Origin: Fidelibacterota bacterium MT.SAG.2
Lineage (GTDB): Bacteria > Fidelibacterota > SORT01
Length of the DNA stretch: 57,873 nucleotides
Direction of reading: 5' to 3'
NCBI GenBank assembly: GCA_004402915.1
Contig: SORU01000007.1
Location: forward strand, 1-57,873
Position 1 is the first letter of the stretch, and every line of letters begins with the position of its first letter. Both the position numbers and the translations under genes were made by a program. This document shows positions 29,164 through 39,108 of the stretch, in pieces. The notes below the pieces were generated by a model that did not search any database, was not told where the DNA came from, and was given only the letters and a program-made list of their open reading frames with translations.

Positions 29164-29780
29164 TTAGATTCTTCAAACCGGCGGTACACATTTTATGCTC
29201 TGTACCGTTTTTTTTACTGATTTCGGATTGGTTGAATGATGCGCTGACAGCAAATCCTATCCAATACCTTACGCTCACGACAGGAAAGACAGCACTGATA
29301 TTATTGACCCTGAGCATTTCGGTTACACCTATCATGTTCTTAACGGGCAAAAGATTCCTTAATCCCGCTCGCAAGTTGCTCGGTTTATACGCAGCGTCAT
29401 ATGCCACTCTGCATTTCAGTGTATTCGTCGGGCTTGATTACTTTTTCGATTGGGAGCTCATAAAAGATGCTATATTCGAAAAACCTTACGTGTTAGTGGG
29501 TTTCAGTGCGTTCACTATTCTATCACTGATGGCAATTACTTCTACCAAAGGGTGGAAGAGAAGGCTGAAGAAAAAATGGAAACCGTTACATCGATTTGTA
29601 TATCTGTCAGCTTTTCTCGTTACCCTCCATTATATTTGGCTGGTGAAATCGGATATACGCGAACCGCTGGTTTATGGAACGATCATGGGGATATTTTTAC
29701 TTTTAAGAATTCCGGTCATTAAAAATGTTATTACGAAATTCAAAAACAGAAATAATTCAGCTCAGACAGCAGAAGTATAG
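29160..29780 (+). CDS. msrQ: MsrQ heme-binding membrane subunit
   Basis: Integral membrane b-type cytochrome that passes quinone electrons to MsrP. Of 206 residues, about six hydrophobic helices cover residues 8-190. The ferric-reductase-like pattern is visible in TGKTALILLTLSISVTPI, ARKLLGLYAASYATLHFSVFV and KWKPLHRFVYLSAFLVTLHYIW, which include the heme His candidates. TTG start overlaps the msrP stop (TTTGA), implying coupled translation. Confidence 0.92.
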   Translation: MIRFFKPAVHILCSVPFFLLISDWLNDALTANPIQYLTLTTGKTALILLTLSISVTPIMFLTGKRFLNPARKLLGLYAASYATLHFSVFVGLDYFFDWELIKDAIFEKPYVLVGFSAFTILSLMAITSTKGWKRRLKKKWKPLHRFVYLSAFLVTLHYIWLVKSDIREPLVYGTIMGIFLLLRIPVIKNVITKFKNRNNSAQTAEV

Positions 29781-29836
29781 GGCAACCGAATCACCGTTAA
29801 TTTTTAACTGCAAACGCTACGGATCAGGAGAAGTTC

Positions 29837-30253
29837 ATGAAGGTATATCTAAAACAAATTGATAATTTTTCGCTTGCCGCGAAAGGTGAGTCCAACCATT
29901 TGATCGCGATCGACGAAAGAGTCGAAGACGGCGGTAACGGATCAGCTACAGGTCCGATGGAACTGTTATTGATTTCGGTGGCGAGCTGCTCCGCGATGGA
30001 TGTAATATCAATATTGAAGAAACGCCGAGTGGAGGAACTAAAGTTGGAGATTGAGGTCGAAGCTAAGCGAAGGGAAGAATATCCCCGGATATTTACCGAT
30101 ATTCATCTGAAATATATTGTAACCGGAAAAGATATCAGAGAAAAGGATGTTGCGCGCGCTATTCAACTTTCCGAGGATAAGTATTGTTCTGCGATCGCCA
30201 TGGTGAAGAACAGTGCCAAGATGTCTTCTGAATATGTGTTGAAAAACCGTTAA
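29837..30253 (+). CDS. OsmC-family peroxidase-like protein
   Basis: A 138-residue OsmC/YhfA-type protein. Thiol-based reduction of hydroperoxides is the family activity. The two redox cysteines are present: Cys51 in SVASCSAMDVISIL and the second in EDKYCSAIAM. An early MELLLISV and a middle RREEYPRIFTDIHLKYIVTG complete the fold. AGGAG upstream supports the ATG. Together with msrPQ upstream it makes a small oxidative-damage group. The stop overlaps the stop of ygfZ on the other strand. Confidence 0.88.
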   Translation: MKVYLKQIDNFSLAAKGESNHLIAIDERVEDGGNGSATGPMELLLISVASCSAMDVISILKKRRVEELKLEIEVEAKRREEYPRIFTDIHLKYIVTGKDIREKDVARAIQLSEDKYCSAIAMVKNSAKMSSEYVLKNR

Positions 30254-31275
30254 TTTTTCGGTTTACTAAAATCCTCACCGACAACGGCAATAACATCAGA
30301 GTTTGATATGGTCAGTTCATTGCCGATTTCCCCAAATTTCTTTTTGATATAACCGAGACCTATCTGCTTACCAAGCTCGAACGAAAAAACCGAGCTTGTC
30401 AATTCACCGACGATCCTGTTATCACTTAGCAGGTCAATTTTCCCACTGATATCTATCTCTCCCGACAAATGAATTCGCCGAAGTTGTCTCGACACTTTAT
30501 CATAGGTATCCATTCGGGCGATCACTTCCTGTCCGATATAACATCCTTTGGAAAATGATACGCTGTTTGCCAATCCGGCTTCTAAGGGATTGGCTTTAGA
30601 ACTGATCTCATATCCGTACCGCGGGATACCCCACTCGACTCTTCGTATATTCCATGCCTCGCGCCCGGCAGGACTGACCCCTGACCCGAGTAAATCCTGC
30701 CAAATTTCAGCAGGTTCGTTTTTCACAAGCATGAAGAGCGATTCATTGTCAGAAAAAAGGATCGTGCCTTCGAAATCGGGAACTATTTTAGCAGGATCTT
30801 TGCCATACAAGGCAAAAAGACCGTAATTCCCTGATTGGTCGCTGATCTCCAAATCCTCTGAAAAATGGTATTTCGTAAGCCATTCGGTAATGGTCTTTCC
30901 ATTTCCTTCGCTGCAGATCAACGTCAAACCGCCGTCCTCGGCAAGCACCGTCACAACATCTATGAAACGTCCGTCGGCGTTGGTCAGAGAAGAGGTAATG
31001 ATTTGATTTTCATCAAGATTAAAAATATCATTAGCCGACATTTTATGCAGAAATTCTTTTGAATCTTTGCCGGACAAACGCACAACCCCGTTGTCGGAAA
31101 AATCTATCAGTACGGTTTTTTCTTTAAATGCCTTATACTCTTCAATAACAGAACCATAGTCGTTTGCGATCAGCCAGCCGTTCGACTCGATCATATTTGC
31201 GTTTAGAGATAAAGCCTCTTGATGAATTATTGTATTTTTAGGAGCAATATCTTTTTCAATCAGTGTGTCGTTCAT
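30250..31275 (-). CDS. ygfZ: YgfZ/GcvT folate-binding protein
   Basis: Tetrahydrofolate-dependent protein that helps some Fe-S enzymes; related to the glycine-cleavage T-protein. The 341-residue sequence has a GcvT-like N-terminal region (VRLSGKDSKEFLHKMSANDIFNL) and the hallmark YgfZ signature KGCYIGQEVIARM with its conserved Cys. RRVEWGIPRYGYE is the usual region upstream of it. It is translated after the LysM lipoprotein with an ATGA overlap on the minus strand. Confidence 0.88.
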   Translation of the reverse strand: MNDTLIEKDIAPKNTIIHQEALSLNANMIESNGWLIANDYGSVIEEYKAFKEKTVLIDFSDNGVVRLSGKDSKEFLHKMSANDIFNLDENQIITSSLTNADGRFIDVVTVLAEDGGLTLICSEGNGKTITEWLTKYHFSEDLEISDQSGNYGLFALYGKDPAKIVPDFEGTILFSDNESLFMLVKNEPAEIWQDLLGSGVSPAGREAWNIRRVEWGIPRYGYEISSKANPLEAGLANSVSFSKGCYIGQEVIARMDTYDKVSRQLRRIHLSGEIDISGKIDLLSDNRIVGELTSSVFSFELGKQIGLGYIKKKFGEIGNELTISNSDVIAVVGEDFSKPKN

Positions 31276-32228
31276 TCTTTATTAACCGTTTCACCTTTCA
31301 ATACGGGAACGTACAGGAAGTCACCCGCTTTTATTGTATGAATATTTTTTATTTCGTTGATCTCAATAAGCAGATCGAGATTGGAATTATATCTGCTTGA
31401 TATTTTTGATAACGCCTCTCCGGACGATATTTTATGCAGGAGAACCATGGTTGCATTATTAGGGATCAAAAGCGTTTGACCGATCTTAATTGAATTGGCA
31501 TTTTCTAAAGAATTTACCATCATCAGCTCTGCGGTTTTAGAATCATGCTCCTTGGCTAATGTGGATAAATTGTCACCACTTTTTATCTTATAATATATGA
31601 ATCCCAATCCTTCATCGGTCTTCAGTTCCTTTGGTTCTTCGAGATTTGTCGTCGCTTCCGCTATTTCATCAGATTCAGTCGGTGCCGGTTTACTAATTCG
31701 CGATTCCACTTGATTGAATGAAGCGAGTGGTCGTTCCATCTCTTTCACCAGACTGTCAGTCTTCTCGCTCGGTTCGCCGAGCACTGGTTCGATAGTGTCG
31801 GTATCGATCGCTTTTGTTATAACGGTATCAACAATAGTTGGGAGATTAGCTTCAATAGTGATTTCATCTTCGGTTTGAACTACTTTGGCAGATTCGGCGG
31901 CAGCTATCTTCATCCTTTGTTGAGCCTCCAATTCGCGTAAACGACTCTGGACTTTCATGAAAAATCCACGCCATTCATTCGGATTAGATTTATATTTATC
32001 AAGCATACGGTCAATTTTTTGCTTAGATAGATTGTTTTCATCGAGATATACTTCGACTCTTGCGTCTTTTTCTGCCAAACCGCGCTCAGATTCATAAATA
32101 AGAGAGATCTGGACATACGCCTCAACTAATTTTTTTTCGGGAATTTCAGCGACGCCCTTTTCTTCATTGGAGCAATTTGTCACCAATAATGCCATAAAAA
32201 TGAAAAATAATAGAGCTAATCGTTTCAT
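31272..32228 (-). CDS. Lipoprotein with two LysM domains
   Basis: Predicted envelope lipoprotein of 318 residues. Signal peptide and lipobox LLVTNC. Residues ~30-105 form a helical segment (AYVQISLIYESERGLAEKDARVEVYLDENNLS...) that resembles DUF4296-like Bacteroidetes lipoproteins. A low-complexity E/T/S linker follows to about 195. Two LysM domains end the protein, one starting YYKIKSGDNLSTLAKEH and one LLHKISSGEALSKISSRYNS; both should bind peptidoglycan. It is co-transcribed with ygfZ, with which no functional link is evident. Confidence 0.85.
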   Translation of the reverse strand: MKRLALLFFIFMALLVTNCSNEEKGVAEIPEKKLVEAYVQISLIYESERGLAEKDARVEVYLDENNLSKQKIDRMLDKYKSNPNEWRGFFMKVQSRLRELEAQQRMKIAAAESAKVVQTEDEITIEANLPTIVDTVITKAIDTDTIEPVLGEPSEKTDSLVKEMERPLASFNQVESRISKPAPTESDEIAEATTNLEEPKELKTDEGLGFIYYKIKSGDNLSTLAKEHDSKTAELMMVNSLENANSIKIGQTLLIPNNATMVLLHKISSGEALSKISSRYNSNLDLLIEINEIKNIHTIKAGDFLYVPVLKGETVNKE

Positions 32229-32305
32229 CTATACGTATCATAAGATAGTAGAAGACATTAATCAAGTATTTGTAAGGAAGAACACAGCAATTTTAAGATG
32301 AGTTA

Positions 32306-32334
32306 TTGACATTATACGTGGCAGCAAATAAATT
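32306..32334 (+). promoter_or_regulatory. Putative promoter for the gene at 32381
   Basis: TTGACA, 17 bp, TAAATT, 46 bp upstream of the ATG. GATGGATGA before the ATG serves as a weak ribosome site. Confidence 0.5.
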
Positions 32335-32380
32335 TAGAGGCAGCAACTTTGACGATAAGAATTGATTGGATGGATGAATT

Positions 32381-35300
32381 ATGATTGATCGTGGAAAAAT
32401 CTTAAAGATATCGACTTACTTATTAAGTGTAATAATTGTATTAGGATTGGGTTTTGACAGCCTGCTCGGTCAGGGATTCGGTAAGAATAAGGTTCAATAC
32501 TCTGATTTCAAATGGGAGTATATTCAATCAAAACATTTTGACGTGTATTTCACTCAAGGCGGCAGGAAAATAGCTGAATTTGCCGCCACATCAGCGGAAT
32601 CCGCATACGTGACTATAAGTTATACTCTACGCTGGGACCTTCAGAAGCGTATATCATTGATCATATACAACTCACATAATGATTTTCAATCAACAAATGT
32701 CTCATTGAGTTACCTGTATGAAGGGATCGGGGGATTTACGGAGCTTTTTAAGAACAGGGTAGTGCTGCCGTGGGAAGGCTCATATAAGGAATTCAAAAGC
32801 ACTCTTCACCATGAATTGGTTCATGCGATGGTAAATGATCTCGTTTACGGCGGCTCGATACAATCTGTGGTGTCGGGAAGAGTTTCTTTGAATATCCCCT
32901 TATGGTTTGGCGAGGGGTTCGCTGAATATTCATCCGACATGTGGGATACGAGAGCTGATATGTTTATGAGGGACCTTGCGATAAACGGAGATATTCCTCC
33001 AATTACGCACCTGAACGGCTATTATGCGTACAAGGGCGGTCAGTCGGTAATGAGATATATCGGTGAAAAGTACGGCGAAGAGAAGATAGGAGAAATTCTC
33101 TCTCGCATGAAGGGAACACGAAGCGTCGAGGGAGGTTTCAAAGCGGCGATAGGGCTGGATCTTGAGGAGCTCTCTAAAAAATGGCAAAAGCATATCAAAC
33201 GGCAATATTGGCCCGATATAGCTGACAGAGAGGAGCCTGAGGAATTTGCTCTTCGGATGACCGATCATATAAAAATGCGAAATTTCCAAAACGTATCCCC
33301 CGCAATTTCACCCGGTGGAGGAAAGATAGCGTTTCTCTCTGATAAGTCCGGCTATGCTGATGTTTACTTGATGTCAGCGGTAGACGGTAGAATTATTGAT
33401 AAATTGGTAAGCGGTCAAAAAACCCCTGAATTAGAAGAATTGAAGTGGCTCAATCCGGGAATTAGCTGGTCGCCGGATGGGAAAAAGATAGTAATCGCAA
33501 CAAAAAGCGGTGACAGGGACGGATTGATAATTCTTGATGTAAAGACAAAAGAGATCGTGAGTCATAAATTTGATTTAGACGGAATTTTTACGGCTTCATG
33601 GTCCCCGACAGGCGATGAAATTGCGTTTGTGGGAAATAAGGACGGATACCGGGATATTTACATCTTTGATCTGAAGACTAAAAAGATAAATAGGATCACC
33701 AATGATCCGTTTGATGACACCGAACCTTCATGGTCTCCCGACGGGAGTAAAATAGCCTTTGCATCGGATAGAGGAGATTATCTGATGAAATCTGATCTGC
33801 CCGACAATTTTAATCCGGTCGATTACGATTTCGGTCCAAAGGATATTTATGTAATGAATTCCGATGGTTCTGAGATCAAGAGAATTACGAATACTCCGTA
33901 CAATGAAAATTTCCCCTCTTGGGCGCATACGGAAAATAAACTTTCATTCACCTCCGATAGAGTAGGAATTTGGAATATATATATTCATGATTTTGATAAT
34001 GACACGGAATATCCGCTTACAAACACACTTACCGGAGTATTTCAACTTTCATGGTCTGCGGACGACACAAAGCTTGCTTTTTCAGCCCTTTCCAAGGGTG
34101 GTTATGATATATATGTGTTGAAAAATCCTCTGAAAATTAAAGAAGGGGACATAGTTCTCGAAAAGACTCAATGGGTGAAGCAGATAGAATCTGAAGGACT
34201 TACTCCTTCCGATGTGACTAAAGCTTATCACGCAAAAGCCAGGAGCGTCAGTTTGAAGAGGTTGGCGAAGCAGAATAACGATTATTCTAAATATGTATTC
34301 GCCACGGGATATAACAAAGATTCTACAAAGACAAATTCAAACGGCATGAATGTTGCCCAATTAGATTCAAATATTCTCATAGCAGCGGACGGATCATACG
34401 TAGCTCAGCCATACAAGACAAAGTTCTCGCTCGACCTCGTAGACGGAGTAGCGGGTTATAATACGTTTTTCGGTTTTCAGGGAACAACTATCATGTATTT
34501 TTCGGATGTTCTCGGAAACCACCAAATACAATTGGGCGCGGATTTTCTTATAGACCTTGAAAACAGCGATTATTTTCTAACTTACTTCTATTTACCCCGC
34601 AGGACCAATTATGGAATAACGGCTTTTCACACAGCAGATTTCTTCAGCGGAAGCAGGTTCGGCGGTACTATTAGGTACAGAACGTATGGGTTTGGATTAA
34701 CGATATCACGACCGTTCAGCAAATTTAAAAGGTTGGAATACAGCGCTACATGGTTCAACGTTATAAAAGAAGATATATTTTTTCAAAGTCAGAACGAAAA
34801 GGTAAGTACCATCTTACCTGAAATAAGACTTGTTCATGATACTGTTCTTTACGGGATGACCGGACCTATCGACGGTTCGAGATATTTCATACGTATGCAA
34901 GTAAGTCCTAAATACAGCGACAATAGTTTCAATTTCCAAAAAGTCGAGTTTGACTATCGAAGGTATTGGAGGGTCAACTGGTTTCATTCATTCGCGGCGC
35001 GGATTTCAGCCGGAGCGAGCTTCGGACCCGATGCGCCTGATTATTTCTTAGGCGGCACTCCGGGTTGGATAAATTGGTCTGTTGCGGATGAAGTAAACTT
35101 CAATGAACAGGTTAGTGACGTTCAAAACCTCTATTTTTCTGAATTCAAGATGCCGCTGAGGGGCGCTTCGTACTATCAGCTTATTGGAAAAAGATTTGTC
35201 CTGAGTAATTATGAATTCCGTTTTCCGATGATCAGCAGGCTTGATCTCGGGTGGCCGCTCCCCTTACGCTTCCCGCTTATAATGGGGGCTATATTCACAG

Positions 35301-35512
35301 ATATTGGATTGGCATGGGGTCCCGAAAAACTTGTGTTGACAAAAAGTGATATACAAGGTAACAAGCGGTTAGAAGATGGATTTCTCGGTTACGGCATCGG
35401 AGCCCGAATACCTTTAGGATTTTTCATGTTAAAAATAGATATGGCATGGGCTAACGATCTGTATTCTACGTCAAAACCAATATATTTTTTCTCGCTTGGG
35501 TCTGATTTTTAA
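32381..35512 (+). CDS. Peptidase-MA / TolB-type propeller / outer-membrane barrel protein
   Basis: A 1043-residue envelope protein with three modules. After a signal peptide (about 7-30), residues ~40-280 form a gluzincin-like domain: HELVH at 144-148 is an HExxH zinc motif and the third ligand is probably in GEGFAEY. Residues ~290-590 carry WD40-like PD40 (TolB) repeats such as ISPGGGKIAFLSDKSG, SWSPDGKKIVIATKSG, SWSPTGDEIAFVGNKDG and SWSPDGSKIAFASDRGD. The last ~370 residues are rich in alternating aromatic strands and end ..FSLGSDF, as in BamA-type surface-antigen barrels. It may be an outer-membrane protein with a proteolytic or protein-handling head. Substrate unknown. Confidence 0.82.
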   Translation: MIDRGKILKISTYLLSVIIVLGLGFDSLLGQGFGKNKVQYSDFKWEYIQSKHFDVYFTQGGRKIAEFAATSAESAYVTISYTLRWDLQKRISLIIYNSHNDFQSTNVSLSYLYEGIGGFTELFKNRVVLPWEGSYKEFKSTLHHELVHAMVNDLVYGGSIQSVVSGRVSLNIPLWFGEGFAEYSSDMWDTRADMFMRDLAINGDIPPITHLNGYYAYKGGQSVMRYIGEKYGEEKIGEILSRMKGTRSVEGGFKAAIGLDLEELSKKWQKHIKRQYWPDIADREEPEEFALRMTDHIKMRNFQNVSPAISPGGGKIAFLSDKSGYADVYLMSAVDGRIIDKLVSGQKTPELEELKWLNPGISWSPDGKKIVIATKSGDRDGLIILDVKTKEIVSHKFDLDGIFTASWSPTGDEIAFVGNKDGYRDIYIFDLKTKKINRITNDPFDDTEPSWSPDGSKIAFASDRGDYLMKSDLPDNFNPVDYDFGPKDIYVMNSDGSEIKRITNTPYNENFPSWAHTENKLSFTSDRVGIWNIYIHDFDNDTEYPLTNTLTGVFQLSWSADDTKLAFSALSKGGYDIYVLKNPLKIKEGDIVLEKTQWVKQIESEGLTPSDVTKAYHAKARSVSLKRLAKQNNDYSKYVFATGYNKDSTKTNSNGMNVAQLDSNILIAADGSYVAQPYKTKFSLDLVDGVAGYNTFFGFQGTTIMYFSDVLGNHQIQLGADFLIDLENSDYFLTYFYLPRRTNYGITAFHTADFFSGSRFGGTIRYRTYGFGLTISRPFSKFKRLEYSATWFNVIKEDIFFQSQNEKVSTILPEIRLVHDTVLYGMTGPIDGSRYFIRMQVSPKYSDNSFNFQKVEFDYRRYWRVNWFHSFAARISAGASFGPDAPDYFLGGTPGWINWSVADEVNFNEQVSDVQNLYFSEFKMPLRGASYYQLIGKRFVLSNYEFRFPMISRLDLGWPLPLRFPLIMGAIFTDIGLAWGPEKLVLTKSDIQGNKRLEDGFLGYGIGARIPLGFFMLKIDMAWANDLYSTSKPIYFFSLGSDF

Positions 35513-35630
35513 CGATAATTTTATAAGATCGATCAGCTGAACTATCAGTAGCCGAATTTCGATTTTCAGAAAATAGTCTCAATTCATCTATCGATTAATT
35601 TCCCTTTATCGTTCACTATTTCATATATTA

Positions 35631-35643
35631 TTCACATTGTGAA
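35631..35643. promoter_or_regulatory. Palindrome upstream of radA
   Basis: TTCACA-T-TGTGAA, a perfect 6+1+6 inverted repeat in the 184-bp gap before radA (ATG 35696). It could be a regulator-binding site. No matching second copy was noticed, so chance is possible. Confidence 0.3.
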
Positions 35644-35695
35644 ATTGAATCACACACTTGTTATTTAAATTGGATATCTATCTGCACATAACGAT

Positions 35696-37060
35696 ATGAA
35701 CGTAAAGACAAAAACAGTATATGTTTGCGCGAATTGCGGAGACACCTCGCCAAAATGGAGCGGCAAATGTAACAATTGCGGCGAATGGAACACGCTTTCA
35801 GAAGAGGTATTTTCAAGATCAAAAAAGGGCAGCCGGATGCGGTCATCGGCTGATACACGTCCTGTACTCTTAACGGAATTTGACTCTGAAACCACTCAAA
35901 AAATCTCTACAAATATAGGAGAGCTCGATAGGGTTTTGGGCGGCGGAGTGGTACCCGGTAGCGTAGTTCTTGTGGCTGGTGACCCCGGAATAGGAAAATC
36001 TACTCTGATGCTGCAAATGGCTGCGAAGGTATCGAACGGAATTCAGGGAGAAATTATCTATTCCGCAGGGGAAGAATCGGGACAGCAAATAAAAATGAGG
36101 GCGGATAGGATAGGCTTGAATAGTTCTGATATACTGCTTCTGCCTGAAAACAATATAGACATAGTTCTCCAATATCTTTATACAAAAACAAATGGATTAT
36201 TGATTGTCGATTCGATCCAGACGGCTTATACAGATAACCTTGAGAGTTTTGCCGGAAGCGTCTCTCAAGTTCGCGAAACGGCGGGAATGCTTCTTAAAAT
36301 GGCAAAGACCACTGGTAACAGCGTGTTTATTGTCGGTCATATCACTAAAGAGGGTTCTATAGCCGGTCCCAAAATGCTCGAACATACAGTTGATACGGTA
36401 CTCTATATGGAAGGCGAGAAGTTGAACTCTTACCGTATTCTACGATGCATAAAAAACCGGTACGGGGCAACCAACGAAATCGGCGTATTTGAAATGAGAG
36501 ACAAGGGACTCGTAGAAGTAAAGAATCCATCGGTCTTTTTTCTTACAGGCAGGGAGGAGATGGTTCCCGGGTCAGTTGTTGTTGCAAGCATGGAAGGGAC
36601 GCGTCCGATACTTATAGAAATACAGGCTTTGGTAAGCCGCTCTTCATACGGGACTCCGCAGCGAAATACGACAGGCGTTGATAACAGGAGATTATCTATG
36701 ATGATAGCCGTATTGGAGAAAAGAGCCGGACTTATGCTTGGTATGAGTGACGTATTTGTCAATCTGACCGGTGGGCTTAAAATTTCAGAAACTTCCATCG
36801 ATTTAGGTATAGTGATGGCAATGGCATCGAGCTTCAAAGACAAGCCTATAGATGATGGAATAGTTATTATCGGTGAAGTGGGGCTTGGAGGAGAAGTAAG
36901 GCCTGTTTCATTTTTGAGCAGAAGATTGAAAGAATCATATGATCTTGGATTTAAGCATGCCGTTATACCTAAGACAAAAAAGGATGCATTCAAACCTCCC
37001 AAAGGAATGAGACTCACGGAGGTCGCCTCTGTTTCGGAGGCTCTTACCAAAGTGCTTTGA
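35696..37060 (+). CDS. radA: DNA repair protein RadA
   Basis: RecA-like branch-migration helicase involved in recombination repair; 454 residues. Zinc finger CANCGD...CNNCGEW at 10-31, Walker A GDPGIGKST near 99-107, the RadA-specific KNRYGATNEIGVF motif, and a C-terminal Lon-protease-like domain (VDNRRLSMMIAVLEKRAGL ... DLGIVMAMASSFKDKPI). The finding of the KNRFG-type motif separates it from RecA. The TGA overlaps a TTG that starts tgt. Confidence 0.95.
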   Translation: MNVKTKTVYVCANCGDTSPKWSGKCNNCGEWNTLSEEVFSRSKKGSRMRSSADTRPVLLTEFDSETTQKISTNIGELDRVLGGGVVPGSVVLVAGDPGIGKSTLMLQMAAKVSNGIQGEIIYSAGEESGQQIKMRADRIGLNSSDILLLPENNIDIVLQYLYTKTNGLLIVDSIQTAYTDNLESFAGSVSQVRETAGMLLKMAKTTGNSVFIVGHITKEGSIAGPKMLEHTVDTVLYMEGEKLNSYRILRCIKNRYGATNEIGVFEMRDKGLVEVKNPSVFFLTGREEMVPGSVVVASMEGTRPILIEIQALVSRSSYGTPQRNTTGVDNRRLSMMIAVLEKRAGLMLGMSDVFVNLTGGLKISETSIDLGIVMAMASSFKDKPIDDGIVIIGEVGLGGEVRPVSFLSRRLKESYDLGFKHAVIPKTKKDAFKPPKGMRLTEVASVSEALTKVL

Positions 37061-38190
37061 TCGATAAATTTTTCGTGTTAGAAGCCGATCATTCAGGGGG
37101 CGCCCGGGCAGGAGTCCTGCATACAGGACACGGCGTAATAAATACACCTGTATTCATGCCTGTAGGCACTTATGGAGCGGTTAAATCTCTTTCTCCCATT
37201 GAGTTAAAAGAAACCGGATCCCAAATAATATTAGGAAACGCGTATCACCTGTACATTCGACCCGGCTTAGAAACGATAAAAGAGATGGGCGGCTTACACA
37301 ATTTTATCGGTTGGGATCGTCCTATACTCACAGACAGCGGTGGGTTTCAAGTGTTTTCCCTTGCCAAAATCCGGGAGATTGATGATGATGGCGTTACATT
37401 CCGCGATCATGTGGATGGCACAAAGCACCGGTTCACTCCTTCAATAGTAATGAATGTCGAACGGACGATAGGAGCAGATATTATAATGGCGTTTGACGAA
37501 TGCGCTCCATATCCGAGCAGTTTGGATTACGTATACAAGGCAGAGAGAAGAACTGCCAAGTGGGCTGCCCTTTCTAAGGAGTCATTCGAATCCTCGAAAC
37601 CGTTCTACGGAGATGAACAGTTTTTATTCGGCATAGTTCAGGGTGGGACTTATAAAGAATTACGGGAAAAAAGCGCAAAAGAAATTGTATCACTCGGCTT
37701 CGATGGATATGCCGTTGGCGGACTTGCGGTTGGCGAACCGGAAGATATCATGTATGAAATATGCGAGTTCAATACATCTTTGCTGCCGAATGACAAACCC
37801 CGCTATATAATGGGTGTGGGCAGGCCGAAAGACCTCATAGAATGCGTTGCGCGCGGGATAGATATGTTCGACTGCGTAATTCCTACCCGTAACGGCAGGA
37901 AGGGTACGGTCTACACCAAGTCAGGCAAGCTAAACCTGAATAATTCAAAATATAAGACGGATAAAGACCCCATAGAAGAAGGGTGTGCCTGCAGCAGCTG
38001 CAAATCTTATTCTAAAGGGTATCTCAGGCATCTGTTCAAGATGAAGGAGACACTCGCAGGAAGAGCAGCCACACTGCATAATTTGCATTATTTTAACACT
38101 CTGATGAGCGATATGAGAAAAGCGATCGTCGGAGGAAATTTTGATGATTTTCGCGCCGAATTCTATTCTGAGATAGGTGAAAAGGAATAA
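37057..38190 (+). CDS. tgt: Queuine tRNA-ribosyltransferase
   Basis: Exchanges guanine-34 for preQ1 in tRNAs with GUN anticodons. Length 377. The active-site Asp lies in LTDSGGFQVFSL, the base-recognition segment is IVQGGTYKELRE, the second catalytic Asp is in GIDMFDCVIPTRNGRKGT, and zinc ligands are CACSSC with H in LHNLHYF. TTG start at 37057 overlaps the radA stop (TTGA). No queuosine biosynthesis genes are visible nearby. Confidence 0.95.
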   Translation: MIDKFFVLEADHSGGARAGVLHTGHGVINTPVFMPVGTYGAVKSLSPIELKETGSQIILGNAYHLYIRPGLETIKEMGGLHNFIGWDRPILTDSGGFQVFSLAKIREIDDDGVTFRDHVDGTKHRFTPSIVMNVERTIGADIIMAFDECAPYPSSLDYVYKAERRTAKWAALSKESFESSKPFYGDEQFLFGIVQGGTYKELREKSAKEIVSLGFDGYAVGGLAVGEPEDIMYEICEFNTSLLPNDKPRYIMGVGRPKDLIECVARGIDMFDCVIPTRNGRKGTVYTKSGKLNLNNSKYKTDKDPIEEGCACSSCKSYSKGYLRHLFKMKETLAGRAATLHNLHYFNTLMSDMRKAIVGGNFDDFRAEFYSEIGEKE

Positions 38191-39077
38191 TGCGATCATT
38201 AACCGAAGAGTTGAAAAAACGACTCGATAAAATAAAGCTTTTGGCGCTTGATCTTGATGGAACGACTCTGACTGAAGATAAAAAGATAATCCCGGAAGTA
38301 AGCGAGGCGATCGCGAAGGCGAAACACGCAGGTTATCACATATCATTTTTAACGGGAAGAATGTTTGCGGCGGCAGCGCCATTTGCCAATGCGCTCGAAC
38401 TTGACATCCCGATCGTAAGTCTGAACGGAACAGTTATCGCAGAATCCCGCACTGGAAAAATACTTTATGAAAAAACTCTGAGTCACCACTGCGTCAGGGA
38501 TATTCTAACTGTATTCGACGGAGCGCCGGTGCATAAATTTATTTACGAAGGTGATAATATACGCCATAAGGCAAATGATCCCGAGATTTTAAAATATCTC
38601 GAATTGTGGGCAGTAAATATTAATGAGGTGAAGGAATTTGATCTCGAAAGCTATAGAAAGATATATCAAATATTGCTTGTCGGAGAGACGAATATATTGG
38701 ATAAAATTGCCGGGAATTTAAACGGTGAGACAAAGTGCGATATTACGACATTCGGTTTTCCATCTCCGCGTTACCCGCTTAATTTTCTCGAAATAAAGAG
38801 CACGGGCGATTCTAAAGGGAAAGGCTTGAAGTTTCTCCGGGAGTACTATGAACTTTCTCAGGACCAGGTTCTTGCAGTTGGTGATTATCTGAACGATTAT
38901 GAACTGTTCAATGAGGCAGGTCTCTCCATTGCCGTGGCAAATGCGACAGACGGTCTGAAAGAAAGAGCTGATCTGATCACTGACCGCACAAATGAAGAAG
39001 GGGCTGTGGCGGAGGTAATTGATATGCTGCTTGATAACGGAAATCAAAAATCAGTTATGAATAAGTCGGGAATTTGA
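38190..39077 (+). CDS. Cof-type HAD hydrolase
   Basis: Phosphatase of the type IIB HAD group (295 residues), commonly acting on sugar phosphates or nucleotides. Motif I is LALDLDGTTL, motif II is LTGR, and motif IV is AVGDYLNDYELFNEAGLSIAVANA. An inserted alpha/beta cap lies between. The ATG overlaps the tgt stop (TAATG). Substrate cannot be read from sequence. Confidence 0.9.
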   Translation: MRSLTEELKKRLDKIKLLALDLDGTTLTEDKKIIPEVSEAIAKAKHAGYHISFLTGRMFAAAAPFANALELDIPIVSLNGTVIAESRTGKILYEKTLSHHCVRDILTVFDGAPVHKFIYEGDNIRHKANDPEILKYLELWAVNINEVKEFDLESYRKIYQILLVGETNILDKIAGNLNGETKCDITTFGFPSPRYPLNFLEIKSTGDSKGKGLKFLREYYELSQDQVLAVGDYLNDYELFNEAGLSIAVANATDGLKERADLITDRTNEEGAVAEVIDMLLDNGNQKSVMNKSGI

Positions 39078-39108
39078 TTCCGGTAATGGATAAAGGAGAA
39101 ATTTAACC

